Shown: positions 25,300 through 33,018 of the stretch, piece after piece
Numbering within the stretch: position 1 is the first letter of the stretch
Layout of the letters: every line of letters starts with the position of its first letter
NCBI GenBank assembly: GCA_025451995.1
Contig: JANWJE010000054.1
Location: 1 to 59,892 of the forward strand
Direction: 5' to 3'
DNA: 59,892 bases
From: Parachlamydiaceae bacterium
GTDB lineage: Bacteria; Chlamydiota; Chlamydiia; Chlamydiales; Parachlamydiaceae
The notes under the pieces: model-generated
The model's database searches: none
Told to the model about the DNA's origin: nothing
The model's input: the letters and a program-made list of their open reading frames with translations, nothing else
Made by a program: the position numbers and the translations under genes

Positions 25300-25713
25300 A
25301 TGTTTTTAGATGACATTCCTATCAATTTGTTAGGAGTTTTAGTTGCAGCTATCCTTTATTTCATTATTGGCCTTATCTGGTATGCTCCGTTTGCTTTTGG
25401 CAGAAAAAAAAACCGAGATGAAAAAGATATTCCCATTGAAAAGGAAACTAGGATAGGCGCCTACCTAGGTGAAATGATTGTCGCACTCATTATCGCTTAT
25501 ATTTTAGCTCTTTTCATACAAATCAGCCAGGCTGCCGAATTTGTGGAAGGCGTTATGGTATCGGTTTGGATTTGGCTTGGCTTTGTTGCCACAACCCATT
25601 TTTCAGCAGTTTTATGGGCAAGGAAAACGTTTGGGCATTTCATTATTCATGCGAGCTTCATGTTAGTTGGTTTTATAGCCATGGCATGTGCAATTATGTA
25701 TTTTGGATTTTGA
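25300..25713 (+). CDS. DUF1761-like small membrane protein
   Basis: 137 residues from ATG 25300, chosen because AAAAGGAGAG ends 5 bp upstream; a longer frame upstream runs into the palindrome. Four membrane segments: LLGVLVAAILYFIIGLIWYA, EMIVALIIAYILALFIQI, VSVWIWLGFVATTHFSAVL and FIIHASFMLVGFIAMACAI. The N-terminal xxAAxxxFxxGxxWYxPFxFG pattern is that of DUF1761. The family has no assigned function. Confidence 0.8.
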   Translation: MFLDDIPINLLGVLVAAILYFIIGLIWYAPFAFGRKKNRDEKDIPIEKETRIGAYLGEMIVALIIAYILALFIQISQAAEFVEGVMVSVWIWLGFVATTHFSAVLWARKTFGHFIIHASFMLVGFIAMACAIMYFGF

Positions 25714-25811
25714 AATTTTTTTTATTTTAAGATTTTAGATAAGAAATATTTGCATGAATATTAAAAAAATATTTTAATGATAAATGGATATTAAATTAAA
25801 GGAGGTCGTTT

Positions 25812-26600
25812 ATGACACAAAATGATGACTCGAGTTATACGGATATGACCCATAGTCACTCAAACCATGGTGAGGAAGGGGGTTCTAATCTTTTTGAAGA
25901 TAAAGAATTAAACAAATCTGTTTGGCCAACATCGAACAATAAGAAAAGAAGCAGCGCAAAACGCTCAACAGCATCTAAAGCTGGTTCAAAAAAAACAACA
26001 AGTTCTAGCAAAAAAAGCACAGCAAGTGCAAAGAAACCTGCAACAGCTAAAAAAAGCTCAACTGCAAAGGCAAAAGTGAGCCCTAAAAAAGGTGCGGCTT
26101 CCAAAAAGGCAGCGCCAGCTAAAAAAGCAGCGGCTGGAAAGAAAAGTTCAAGTGGTGCAAAAAAAACATCACCTGCAAAAAAAGCTTCTCCTGCTAAAAA
26201 ATCAAGTTCTGGATCAGCAAAAAAACCCATCAAGAAAGCAGCAAGCGCAAGTCGATCGACAAAAAAGAAAGCTGCAACAGGAACTAAAAAAAGCGCATCT
26301 TCAAGTAAAAAAGCGCCAGCAAGAAAATCTTCAACCACTGCGAGAAAAGGGGCCAGTTCCTCTCGTTCTAAAGCAGCCGCAGGCAAAAAAGTGGGAGCAG
26401 CGAAAAAATCGCCAGCTAAAAAAGCCGCTCCTTCCAAGAAGGCAGTGTCTAAAAGCCGTTCGCCTTTATCCGCGAGTAGAAAATCTTCTTCATCAAGCGG
26501 AAAGAAATCTTCTTCTTCTAAATCCCATTCTGCTAAAAAAAAGGGAGGCGCAAAGAAGAAGAGCAGTAAAGGTCTTCTAGGGTCTATTTTTTCATTTTAA
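25812..26600 (+). CDS. histone H1-like Lys/Ala/Ser-rich nucleoid protein
   Basis: 262 residues. The first 45 are acidic and ordinary (MTQNDDSSYTDMTHSHSNHG); from about 45 to 245 the chain is made of KKAAPAKK, KKSSSSK and similar units, as in the C-terminal half of histone H1 and in chlamydial Hc2. The tail is SSKGLLGSIFSF. Start follows AAAGGAGG at the ideal distance. It should bind and compact DNA, as Hc1/Hc2 do when chlamydiae form infectious particles. The acidic N-terminus and hydrophobic end are unlike classical Hc2. A perfect hairpin terminator follows. Confidence 0.85.
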   Translation: MTQNDDSSYTDMTHSHSNHGEEGGSNLFEDKELNKSVWPTSNNKKRSSAKRSTASKAGSKKTTSSSKKSTASAKKPATAKKSSTAKAKVSPKKGAASKKAAPAKKAAAGKKSSSGAKKTSPAKKASPAKKSSSGSAKKPIKKAASASRSTKKKAATGTKKSASSSKKAPARKSSTTARKGASSSRSKAAAGKKVGAAKKSPAKKAAPSKKAVSKSRSPLSASRKSSSSSGKKSSSSKSHSAKKKGGAKKKSSKGLLGSIFSF

Positions 26601-26618
26601 ATAAAAATTGACTGTTTC

Positions 26619-26650
26619 AATAAGATCGCTAAGAAATTAGCGATCTTATT
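26619..26650. terminator. bidirectional terminator
   Basis: AATAAGATCGCTAA (26619-26632), GAAA loop, exact complement 26637-26650, then TTCATTCTTTT. It serves the histone-like gene (+) and overlaps the stop codon of the convergent polymerase gene (-). Confidence 0.85.
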
Positions 26651-27896
26651 TCATTCTTTTCAAAGCTTGAGCTAAGTTGATCCCTTTTCCTAAGAACCTG
26701 AGATTAACAGGTTCTAAAACCGGCTTAAAGAGATCGCCCACTTTATTAAATCTTTTAAGCGCTGTTTTTATAGTAAAATCTGTCGGATGGAGCCCTTTTT
26801 TGACTTCGCTCCATTTAAGTGGCGTTGATACTGGGGCTCCTGGTAAAGGGCGAATAGAATAGGGGGCGGCTACGCTTTGGCCAAAATTATTTTGTAAATA
26901 ATCCAAATACACTTTTTTTTGCCTTTTAGAAGGGCTTCTCTCTAAAGAAGTGATCTCGGGCAGTCTTTGATGCGCCATGTAAACGATCATATTTGCAAAC
27001 TGTTTGACCTCTTCAAAAGGATAGAGGGCACCCATGGGGACATAGATGTGAATGCCTGTTGCTCCCGATGTTTTACAGACACTTGGTATTTTAAATTCTT
27101 CCAATATTTCATGGACTGCGAGAGCAGCTTCAATCACTTGATCAAAGGAAACATCTTCTGGATCTAGATCGATAATCAGATAATCCGGCTGCATGAGATG
27201 TTGAAATCTTGAGCTAAAAGGGTGAAACTCAATGCATCCGAGATTAGCAGCAAACAAAAGGCTTTTTTCATCCTCAATAAAAAGATAGTGCACACTTTTT
27301 TTATCGTGCTGGATACTTTCTGTTCTTAGCCATTTGGGAATATTGCCAGCCTCTTTTTGATAAAAACTCTCTCCTTCAATGCCATTGGGATAGCGTTTTA
27401 AAATTTGAGGCCGATCGATGAGGTAGGGGAGGATTAACGGAGCAACCTGGTGGTAATATTCGATCAGATCCCCTTTGGTATACCCATCTTTGGGCCAATA
27501 GAGTTTATCTTGGTGGGTTATACCGTCCTCTAGTTGAAATTTCCCATTTGGACTTGCTACGGCTTTGCCAAATCGATCCTCCTCGTCACCCTTCCCAATT
27601 TGGGAAGGGCTTCCTCGTTCGGATACGCAAGGCTCGATTTGGCTTTGCCTCGCTGAGTCCAAATGGGAAATTTCAACTAGAGGACGGTATAATTCAAGAT
27701 TTTCATCTTTTCGCGATCCTTTCAAAGATGCTGATTCTAGAAGTTTTTTTTCTTTTTTTGGAGATTTCACAACTTCCTCGGTTGAAAGAACCTTTTCTTT
27801 TGAACGATCAATGAGAGGGGCTTGAGTGGCATAAGCATCCTTTGTTTTTATTAAGAGCCATTCATTCCCTTTCCCCTTTAAGCCCATATCTACCAC
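26646..27896 (-). CDS. ligD: LigD-type primase-polymerase with remnant of a phosphoesterase domain
   Basis: 416 residues. From about 132 (THQDKLYWPKDGYTKGDL) to the end it is the polymerase domain of LigD, the bacterial end-joining enzyme: DLDP with two metal-binding Asp, KTSGATGIHIYVPM, KVYLDYLQN with the third Asp, and RPLPGAPVSTPLKW. The first 25 residues (GKGNEWLLIKTKDAYA) are the tail of a LigD phosphoesterase domain whose body is missing, and no ligase domain is present, so the gene is a truncated LigD. The linker at about 69-126 is encoded by a 175-bp palindromic element that leaves the frame open. Whether it joins DNA ends with a separate ligase and Ku cannot be judged here. Confidence 0.85.
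   Translation of the reverse strand: MVDMGLKGKGNEWLLIKTKDAYATQAPLIDRSKEKVLSTEEVVKSPKKEKKLLESASLKGSRKDENLELYRPLVEISHLDSARQSQIEPCVSERGSPSQIGKGDEEDRFGKAVASPNGKFQLEDGITHQDKLYWPKDGYTKGDLIEYYHQVAPLILPYLIDRPQILKRYPNGIEGESFYQKEAGNIPKWLRTESIQHDKKSVHYLFIEDEKSLLFAANLGCIEFHPFSSRFQHLMQPDYLIIDLDPEDVSFDQVIEAALAVHEILEEFKIPSVCKTSGATGIHIYVPMGALYPFEEVKQFANMIVYMAHQRLPEITSLERSPSKRQKKVYLDYLQNNFGQSVAAPYSIRPLPGAPVSTPLKWSEVKKGLHPTDFTIKTALKRFNKVGDLFKPVLEPVNLRFLGKGINLAQALKRMK
27518..27692. repeat. 175-bp palindromic element inside the LigD-type gene
   Basis: Perfect 36-bp terminal inverted repeats (27518-27553 and 27657-27692) begin TTATACCGTCCTCTAG and end CCATTTGGAC. Inside, GGCTTTGCCAAATCGA and TCGATTTGGCTTTGCC continue the symmetry in part, and CCCTTCCCAATTTGGGAAGGG (27590-27610) forms the centre. 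The ends carry TA. The ORF of the host gene runs through it without a stop, encoding residues about 69-126, between the phosphoesterase remnant and the polymerase domain. Confidence 0.9.
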
Positions 27897-27993
27897 TATA
27901 AATCCAAAAGATAACTGTAATTATCTGTGTAGCATTTTTGATTAAATATGTGTAGCTTTTGCTGAAAAGATAGAAGATAACTGTCATCTGTAT

Positions 27994-28022
27994 TTGACAT
28001 TTTTCATAAATAATTGTAAAGT
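27994..28022 (+). promoter_or_regulatory. promoter of the DUF4143-type ATPase gene
   Basis: TTGACA (27994-27999), 17-bp spacer, TAAAGT (28017-28022). Upstream, 27908-27990 holds two related AGATAACTGT / TGTGTAGC blocks that could be operator sites or part of the divergent gene's promoter. Confidence 0.55.
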
Positions 28023-28057
28023 ATAGTTTACAGAATAAACCTAGAAAAGGAAATAAA

Positions 28058-29260
28058 ATGCTTGAAGAGCTTTTTGCCATTCATCGCGAAGTCATAGCTG
28101 CAACGACAACCAAAATAAGGCGTTACTTATATGATCTAATCCATTGGGATGCTCAAGCCATCTGTATTTTAGGTGATAGGGGGGTGGGTAAAACGACTCT
28201 GATGTGTCAACGGTTGCTTGAGGAATACAAAACAGTTGAACGAGCTCTCTATATTTCAGCAGACAATATTAATGTAGCTGGTAGAGGGTTATTTAAAATT
28301 GCTCAAGAATATTTTCTCTATGGGGGCGAGGCACTTTTCATTGATGAGGTCCATAAATACCCAAACTGGTCGATTGAAATTAAAAATATTCTCGATACTT
28401 TTAAAAATTGCAAAATTGTCTTTTCGGCTAGTTCATCCATTGATCTCAAATTAAGCAAAGGAGATCTCTCAAGGCGAGTTGTTTACCACAATTTACTAGG
28501 TCTTTCATTTCGTGAGTTTTTGCATATTCACGAAGGAATTTTATTCCCCTCGCGAACACTCGATGAAATTTTTAAAAATCACGTGAATATTGCTGAAGAG
28601 ATGAGTTCGATAAAAATTCTCAAACTATTCAATATTTATCTTTCACATGGATACTATCCATTTTTCACGGAGGGATTTGAGGATTATCTGTCCAAATTAA
28701 ATAATGTCATTGAAAAAGTGATTTTCGAAGATATCGCAGTCATTTTCAACTTGCGTCAAACAACCTTGCCCATTTTAAAAAAAATACTCTGGCTAGTTTC
28801 TACTACAGAGGGTTTAACGCCAAATATTGATAATATAAGTTCTAGCCTTGGGGTTTCAAGAGAAATGGTGTACAATTGTCTTGAACACCTTGGCCAATCA
28901 GGACTTTTGCATAATCTTTATCCAGCAGCTGAGGGGATGAAACTCATAAGAAAACCCGGCAAGATTTATCTGAATAATACGAATTTACTATGGGCAATTA
29001 ATGGTACTTTAAAAAGAGATAGTGGAATTGGGGGGGCAAGGGAAACCTTCTTTGCAAATCAGGTTTCGTCTCTTCATAAAATTTCTTTACATTCTCAAAC
29101 AGATTTCCTTATCGATGACTATTATAGCATTGAAGTTGGCGGAGCAACTAAAAACTTTGATCAAATCAAAAATTTGGATAATTCTTATCTGGTTGTAGAC
29201 GGGATTCCTGTAGGCTACAAAAACAAAATCCCTTTGTATCTGTTTGGGTTTTTGTATTGA
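28058..29260 (+). CDS. AAA-type ATPase of the DUF4143 group
   Basis: 400 residues. Walker A ILGDRGVGKTTLM at about 36-48, Walker B ALFIDEVHKYPNW at about 91-103, sensor SASSSIDL, then GLSFREFLHI, the usual RD/LR-loop region of this family. The C-terminal DUF4143-like part (about 200-400) has a winged-helix stretch (ISSSLGVSREMVYNCLEHL) and a nuclease-like end (EVGGATKNFDQIKN). Such proteins are common single-gene ATPases of accessory regions; their role is unknown. Start is preceded by AAAAGG. It is divergent from the LigD-type gene. Confidence 0.85.
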   Translation: MLEELFAIHREVIAATTTKIRRYLYDLIHWDAQAICILGDRGVGKTTLMCQRLLEEYKTVERALYISADNINVAGRGLFKIAQEYFLYGGEALFIDEVHKYPNWSIEIKNILDTFKNCKIVFSASSSIDLKLSKGDLSRRVVYHNLLGLSFREFLHIHEGILFPSRTLDEIFKNHVNIAEEMSSIKILKLFNIYLSHGYYPFFTEGFEDYLSKLNNVIEKVIFEDIAVIFNLRQTTLPILKKILWLVSTTEGLTPNIDNISSSLGVSREMVYNCLEHLGQSGLLHNLYPAAEGMKLIRKPGKIYLNNTNLLWAINGTLKRDSGIGGARETFFANQVSSLHKISLHSQTDFLIDDYYSIEVGGATKNFDQIKNLDNSYLVVDGIPVGYKNKIPLYLFGFLY

Positions 29261-29357
29261 TATCCCGAGTTTTCGCGATTCTTTTGGGAAACATTTTAAA
29301 TTTTCATCGAATCGCGAGAATCGCAGGACGAGGCCCTTTTCATTGACCTTGACGCAA

Positions 29358-30533
29358 TCAACCAGGTTCAAATGGTGTTCTATCTCCTAATTTTTTATTT
29401 TCTTGATCTGTTCTTTTGGCCCAATCTCCGAGTTTTATATCGCTTACAATACTTTCTTTTTCTTTTCCTTGCTTAGCTATTTCGGATCTTACTATTCCTG
29501 CGCGATCATTTAGATCTTTGATATTTTTTTCAGACTGTTTTTCATCTTCCTCAAGTTTTTTATTATGGAAAGCCAATATGAGTGATTTAATATCGATTTG
29601 AGTCCATAAAGCATCCACAGCTTCTTTTATGTCTTCATCATCAGAATCTATTTCTAAGCTTAGTTTTTCTGTTTTTGGATCATATGTTGGCGTGGTCTTT
29701 AAATGATTTTTTGCTAAGCTTTCTTCTTGTTCTGGTTGAGACACTTTAATTTTTGAATCAGTTTTAAAAGAGCTTATAAATGCAACTTTTAATTCCTCTC
29801 TTATATCTGCTAACTCTTCTTGAGTAATATTTTTTGTGATGACCATATGGTCGAGGGCGTTTAGAATAATATTTTCAAAATCTTTTTCTGTAAAATTTTC
29901 AAAATTAGATTGGCCTATAGCGCATTGTAAGAGAGCGTTCTGTATAACAAATAGTAGTAATTCCTCTTGCGAAACGTTGATCCCTTTATTTTCAAAAATA
30001 ACATGCAAATTTTTAACGCTATTAAATGCTCTTTCCATAAAACTAGTCATTTTTTCTGCATCTGTAATTCTTTTTTGGATGATGAGAATTCTGTTTAACA
30101 ATGCTGCTCTTTTTGTTTTAGGAAGACTGGAACGAAGGGTTTTTTCCATTTTCTGACTTGGGTCCACTTTAGTTCGGTCTGTTGTTTTAACAGAATTTGG
30201 GTTTCTCTTTTCTTCTGTTTTTTCATCATCTACTGGTGGTGGGCCAGATTTAATCGGATTCTCATTGACGAAGTTGTTTATACTATCAGTTTTTGAAGAT
30301 AATTCTGATATACGACCCTCTAGCCCTTTTTTTTCTAAAAAGGTAGTGATTGTATTTTGTAGTTGTAGATTATGGGTATAAACTTGACCTGGTTTTTTTA
30401 TCTTTGTACCATCCTCTATTGTAAAATTTCTTCCTATCATTACTCCTGAGAGATTCTCTCCCGCAATTGGTGCCTCGGCTGGAACAGCTGAAGGGATAGA
30501 AACATCTTTTCTTTCACCTATTGGGTCAGGCAT
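29358..30533 (-). CDS. hypothetical coiled-coil, effector-like protein
   Basis: 391 residues from the ATG preceded by a perfect AGGAGG (30538-30543); an upstream frame would add 11. The N-terminus MPDPIGERKDVSIPSAVPAE is flexible, like many type III secretion signals; helical charged regions follow, with likely coiled coil at about 140-260 and 325-375 (KNIKDLNDRAGIVRSEIAKQ). No membrane segment or enzyme motif. The string IPSAVP near the start also occurs at the N-terminus of the protein at 36382. It may be a secreted effector; that is inference. Confidence 0.75.
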   Translation of the reverse strand: MPDPIGERKDVSIPSAVPAEAPIAGENLSGVMIGRNFTIEDGTKIKKPGQVYTHNLQLQNTITTFLEKKGLEGRISELSSKTDSINNFVNENPIKSGPPPVDDEKTEEKRNPNSVKTTDRTKVDPSQKMEKTLRSSLPKTKRAALLNRILIIQKRITDAEKMTSFMERAFNSVKNLHVIFENKGINVSQEELLLFVIQNALLQCAIGQSNFENFTEKDFENIILNALDHMVITKNITQEELADIREELKVAFISSFKTDSKIKVSQPEQEESLAKNHLKTTPTYDPKTEKLSLEIDSDDEDIKEAVDALWTQIDIKSLILAFHNKKLEEDEKQSEKNIKDLNDRAGIVRSEIAKQGKEKESIVSDIKLGDWAKRTDQENKKLGDRTPFEPG

Positions 30534-30669
30534 ACAACCTCCTAGATTAAACATTCTTATTATCATTGTAACATTTTTAAAATAAAAAACAGTTAATGTT
30601 TAATTTAAGTTATTGTTAAGAATTAAAAGCTTGCCTATTATTTCTTAGATTTAGCTGGATGCAGTATCC

Positions 30670-31419
30670 ATGTGGATTTTTTTCTTTTTTTTCTTTTTTC
30701 CGTTTGTTCTTTTTGCTGAAATTGAACAATTAAAACTTCATATCCTTTCTAAAATACCCCACTCCCTCCCCGCATTTACGCAAGGGTTGAGCATTGAAGA
30801 AGATCACCTCTATGAAAGCACAGGTCTTTATGGGCAATCCAGTGTCCGGCAGATCGATCTTTCTACGGGAAGGGTGATCAAATTTTCATATGTATCTAAA
30901 GAGTTGTTTGGGGAGGGGCTCGCCGCTTTAAGTGATAAAATCATTCAAGTTACATGGAAAGAAGGAAAAGCACTTATTTATGATCGTCTTTCTTTTAAAT
31001 TAGATCATACGATCACTTATAGCGGTGAAGGGTGGGGGTTGTGCAAAGAGGGGGAAAATCTTTGGATGAGCAATGGCACATCGCTTCTAACTGAAAGAAA
31101 CGGCAAAACGTTTCTTCCTCTTAGGACTTTAAATGTGGTTTATCATGAAAAACCGTTACTTTTCTTAAATGATTTAGAGTCGGTTGGAACACATCTATTT
31201 GCTAATGTATGGGGGGAAAATGTGATTGTCCGCATCGATAAAGGGACAGGAAACGTCACCGCTGAAATCGATGCCGCCCCATTATTAGGCCAGTTGGGGG
31301 GCAGAAAGCTTAGTTCTGATGAAGTATTGAATGGTATCGCCTATCGAAAAAAAACAGACACTTTTATTTTAACAGGTAAAAACTGGCCTTATTTTTTTGA
31401 GGTGAAATTTGTCCCTTGA
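30670..31419 (+). CDS. secreted glutaminyl-peptide cyclotransferase (plant/bacterial type)
   Basis: 249 residues with a signal peptide (MWIFFFFFFFPFVLFAE). The beta-propeller of PF05096-type glutamine cyclotransferases is visible: PHSLPAFTQGLSIEEDHLYE, STGLYGQSSVRQIDLSTG, EGLAALSDKIIQVTWKEG, GEGWGLCKEGENLWMSNG, NDLESVGTHLFANVW. These enzymes cyclise N-terminal Gln to pyroglutamate. The gene starts a run of plus-strand genes up to the glycosidase and overlaps the next gene by 11 bp. Confidence 0.9.
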   Translation: MWIFFFFFFFPFVLFAEIEQLKLHILSKIPHSLPAFTQGLSIEEDHLYESTGLYGQSSVRQIDLSTGRVIKFSYVSKELFGEGLAALSDKIIQVTWKEGKALIYDRLSFKLDHTITYSGEGWGLCKEGENLWMSNGTSLLTERNGKTFLPLRTLNVVYHEKPLLFLNDLESVGTHLFANVWGENVIVRIDKGTGNVTAEIDAAPLLGQLGGRKLSSDEVLNGIAYRKKTDTFILTGKNWPYFFEVKFVP

Positions 31420-32050
31420 AGAAGTAAAAAACTATTTAAATCGAAGATTTGGGCAGGAAAGCAATGAGTTGCATGCCATCCGCGCACATTCTTTACATAC
31501 TCAGCTTCCGCAAATTCATATCCCTATCTATTTAGGGCGCATTCTTTATTTACTTGCTAAAATTCAACGCGCTAAGAAAATTTTGGAAATAGGGACTTTA
31601 GGGGGGTATAGCACTGCTTGGCTAGCGAGCGCTTTGCCGAGCGACGGGCATCTGATTTCATTGGAACTCGACCCCTTTCATGCGGATATAGCGCGCAAGA
31701 ATCTCGATCAAAACGTGAAAATATTATCGGGGCATGCTGTGGATCTTTTGGCTAAACTTTATCATGAAAAGGAAGGCCCTTTTGATCTCATTTTTATCGA
31801 TGCCGACAAGGAAAATTATTCCCTTTATCTCGACTGGTCTATTCAATTGAGTCGTCCGGGGACTTTAATTTTAATTGATAATTTAATCCCTAAGGGAAAC
31901 ACCATTGGAACCCCTTCAAACGAGGAAGGAAAAGCGCTGTATCTGTTTAATGATTATTTAGCCCAGCATCCAAGAATTGAAGTAGGGGCTTTTCCAACTA
32001 TCGTTGGAGACGGGAGATGCGATGCATTTGCCATGGCGTACGTGAAATAA
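31409..32050 (+). CDS. SAM-dependent O-methyltransferase (caffeoyl-CoA type family 3)
   Basis: 213 residues from TTG 31409, overlapping the cyclotransferase gene. SAM-binding KILEIGTLGGYSTAWLA at about 57-73, then ISLELDPFHADIARKNL, FDLIFIDADKENYSLYLDW (metal-binding Asp) and LILIDNLIPKG with the second Asp-Asn pair. Family 3 members methylate catechol-like hydroxyls; the chlamydial substrate is unknown. No export signal, so it should act in the cytoplasm. Confidence 0.92.
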   Translation: MSLEEVKNYLNRRFGQESNELHAIRAHSLHTQLPQIHIPIYLGRILYLLAKIQRAKKILEIGTLGGYSTAWLASALPSDGHLISLELDPFHADIARKNLDQNVKILSGHAVDLLAKLYHEKEGPFDLIFIDADKENYSLYLDWSIQLSRPGTLILIDNLIPKGNTIGTPSNEEGKALYLFNDYLAQHPRIEVGAFPTIVGDGRCDAFAMAYVK

Positions 32051-32112
32051 TGACTTGCAAAAAGTGTTGTTTTTGGTTAACATTTGATATCAAAAAATAG
32101 GTTGGAGACATT

Positions 32113-33018
32113 GTGAAAACTATATTGATTAGCCTTTTCATGGTTTTTGTTTTTCAATGTTCTTCTCTTCCCATTGTATACCCTATCTTTGATTCACAAG
32201 AAGCCCACATTCCTAAAAACTTTCGACTCATGTGTTTTTCCTCAACAGAAGGGCATTTAAACCCTTCTCAGTTTAATGGGCTTGGGTTAAAAGAAATGCG
32301 TATTTCGGGCAGTGGACAGTTTTCTGAAGAAACACTTAAAAACATGATTCAGCTTTTACCCATCTTACCAACATCCTTGCCAACATCCTTGCCAACATCC
32401 TTGATTGTTGTTGATTTAAGAGAAGAGTCGCATGGTTTTATGAATGGGCTCCCGATCAGTTGGACAAATGGCGAAAATTCAGCAAATCTTAAAAAAAACC
32501 AGTTTCAAATCGAATTGGATGAATATCAAAGGCTGGAGTCGGCGATTAGATCGAAGCAAATTGATATTCATCATTTGGGAGAATCAAGCAACTGGCTTGT
32601 CGCAAGGGTTGAAACAGAGGAAGAATTAGTCAAAAGCATAGGAGCAAAATATTTTCGTTTGCCAGTGACTGATCGCCATCGACCAAGCGATGACATTATC
32701 GACCGGTTTATTAATTTTATACAAAGTTTGACAGAGGATGACTGGGTTCATTTTCATTGTAAAGGCGGGAAGGGGAGAACGACGACTTTTCTTATTCTTT
32801 GCGATATTATAAAAAATGGTCGATCTCTTTCATTAGATGAAATCTTGGAAAGACAACATTTAATTGGGGGGGTTGATCTCACCTCTACTGAAAAATTGAG
32901 TGAAGATCGAACAAAAAATGCTGAAGAGCGCATTGAGTTTATTCAGCTTTTTTATCGCTATTGCAAAGAGTTTTCCGAAGATCAAATCAAATGGTCAGAG
33001 TGGATTTCATCACTATGA
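32113..33018 (+). CDS. secreted PTP-like (cysteine) phytase / inositol phosphatase
   Basis: 301 residues from GTG 32113 after TTGGAG. N-terminal export signal (MKTILISLFMVFVFQCSSLP); the Cys at 16 could also be a lipidation site. DLREESHGFMNGLPISW matches the phytase-specific region, and the P-loop HCKGGKGRTT has catalytic Cys216 and the Arg. A general-acid Asp is probable in PVTDRHRPSDD. The family dephosphorylates inositol hexakisphosphate or phosphoinositides and includes known secreted virulence factors. A 12-bp unit (CCAACATCCTTG) repeats three times at 32368-32403, giving PTSLPTSLPTSL. The stop overlaps the NagZ-like start (ATGA). Confidence 0.9.
   Translation: MKTILISLFMVFVFQCSSLPIVYPIFDSQEAHIPKNFRLMCFSSTEGHLNPSQFNGLGLKEMRISGSGQFSEETLKNMIQLLPILPTSLPTSLPTSLIVVDLREESHGFMNGLPISWTNGENSANLKKNQFQIELDEYQRLESAIRSKQIDIHHLGESSNWLVARVETEEELVKSIGAKYFRLPVTDRHRPSDDIIDRFINFIQSLTEDDWVHFHCKGGKGRTTTFLILCDIIKNGRSLSLDEILERQHLIGGVDLTSTEKLSEDRTKNAEERIEFIQLFYRYCKEFSEDQIKWSEWISSL

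Noticed and set aside
25856-26437. 193-codon minus-strand frame opposite the histone-like gene
   Set aside because: Mirror of the Lys/Ala codon repeats (AFLAGA-type runs); the plus frame has a perfect ribosome-binding site and a terminator.
26690-26716. AAGAACCTG/CAGGTTCT inverted repeat in the LigD-type gene, same stem as the hairpin at 34623
   Set aside because: Only 8-9 bp and lies in a conserved coding stretch; coincidence is likely.
29326-29362. GAGGCCCTTTTCATTGA resembling the Walker B codons of the neighbouring ATPase gene
   Set aside because: Match of about 17 bp with one mismatch and no further homology; too little for a pseudogene call.
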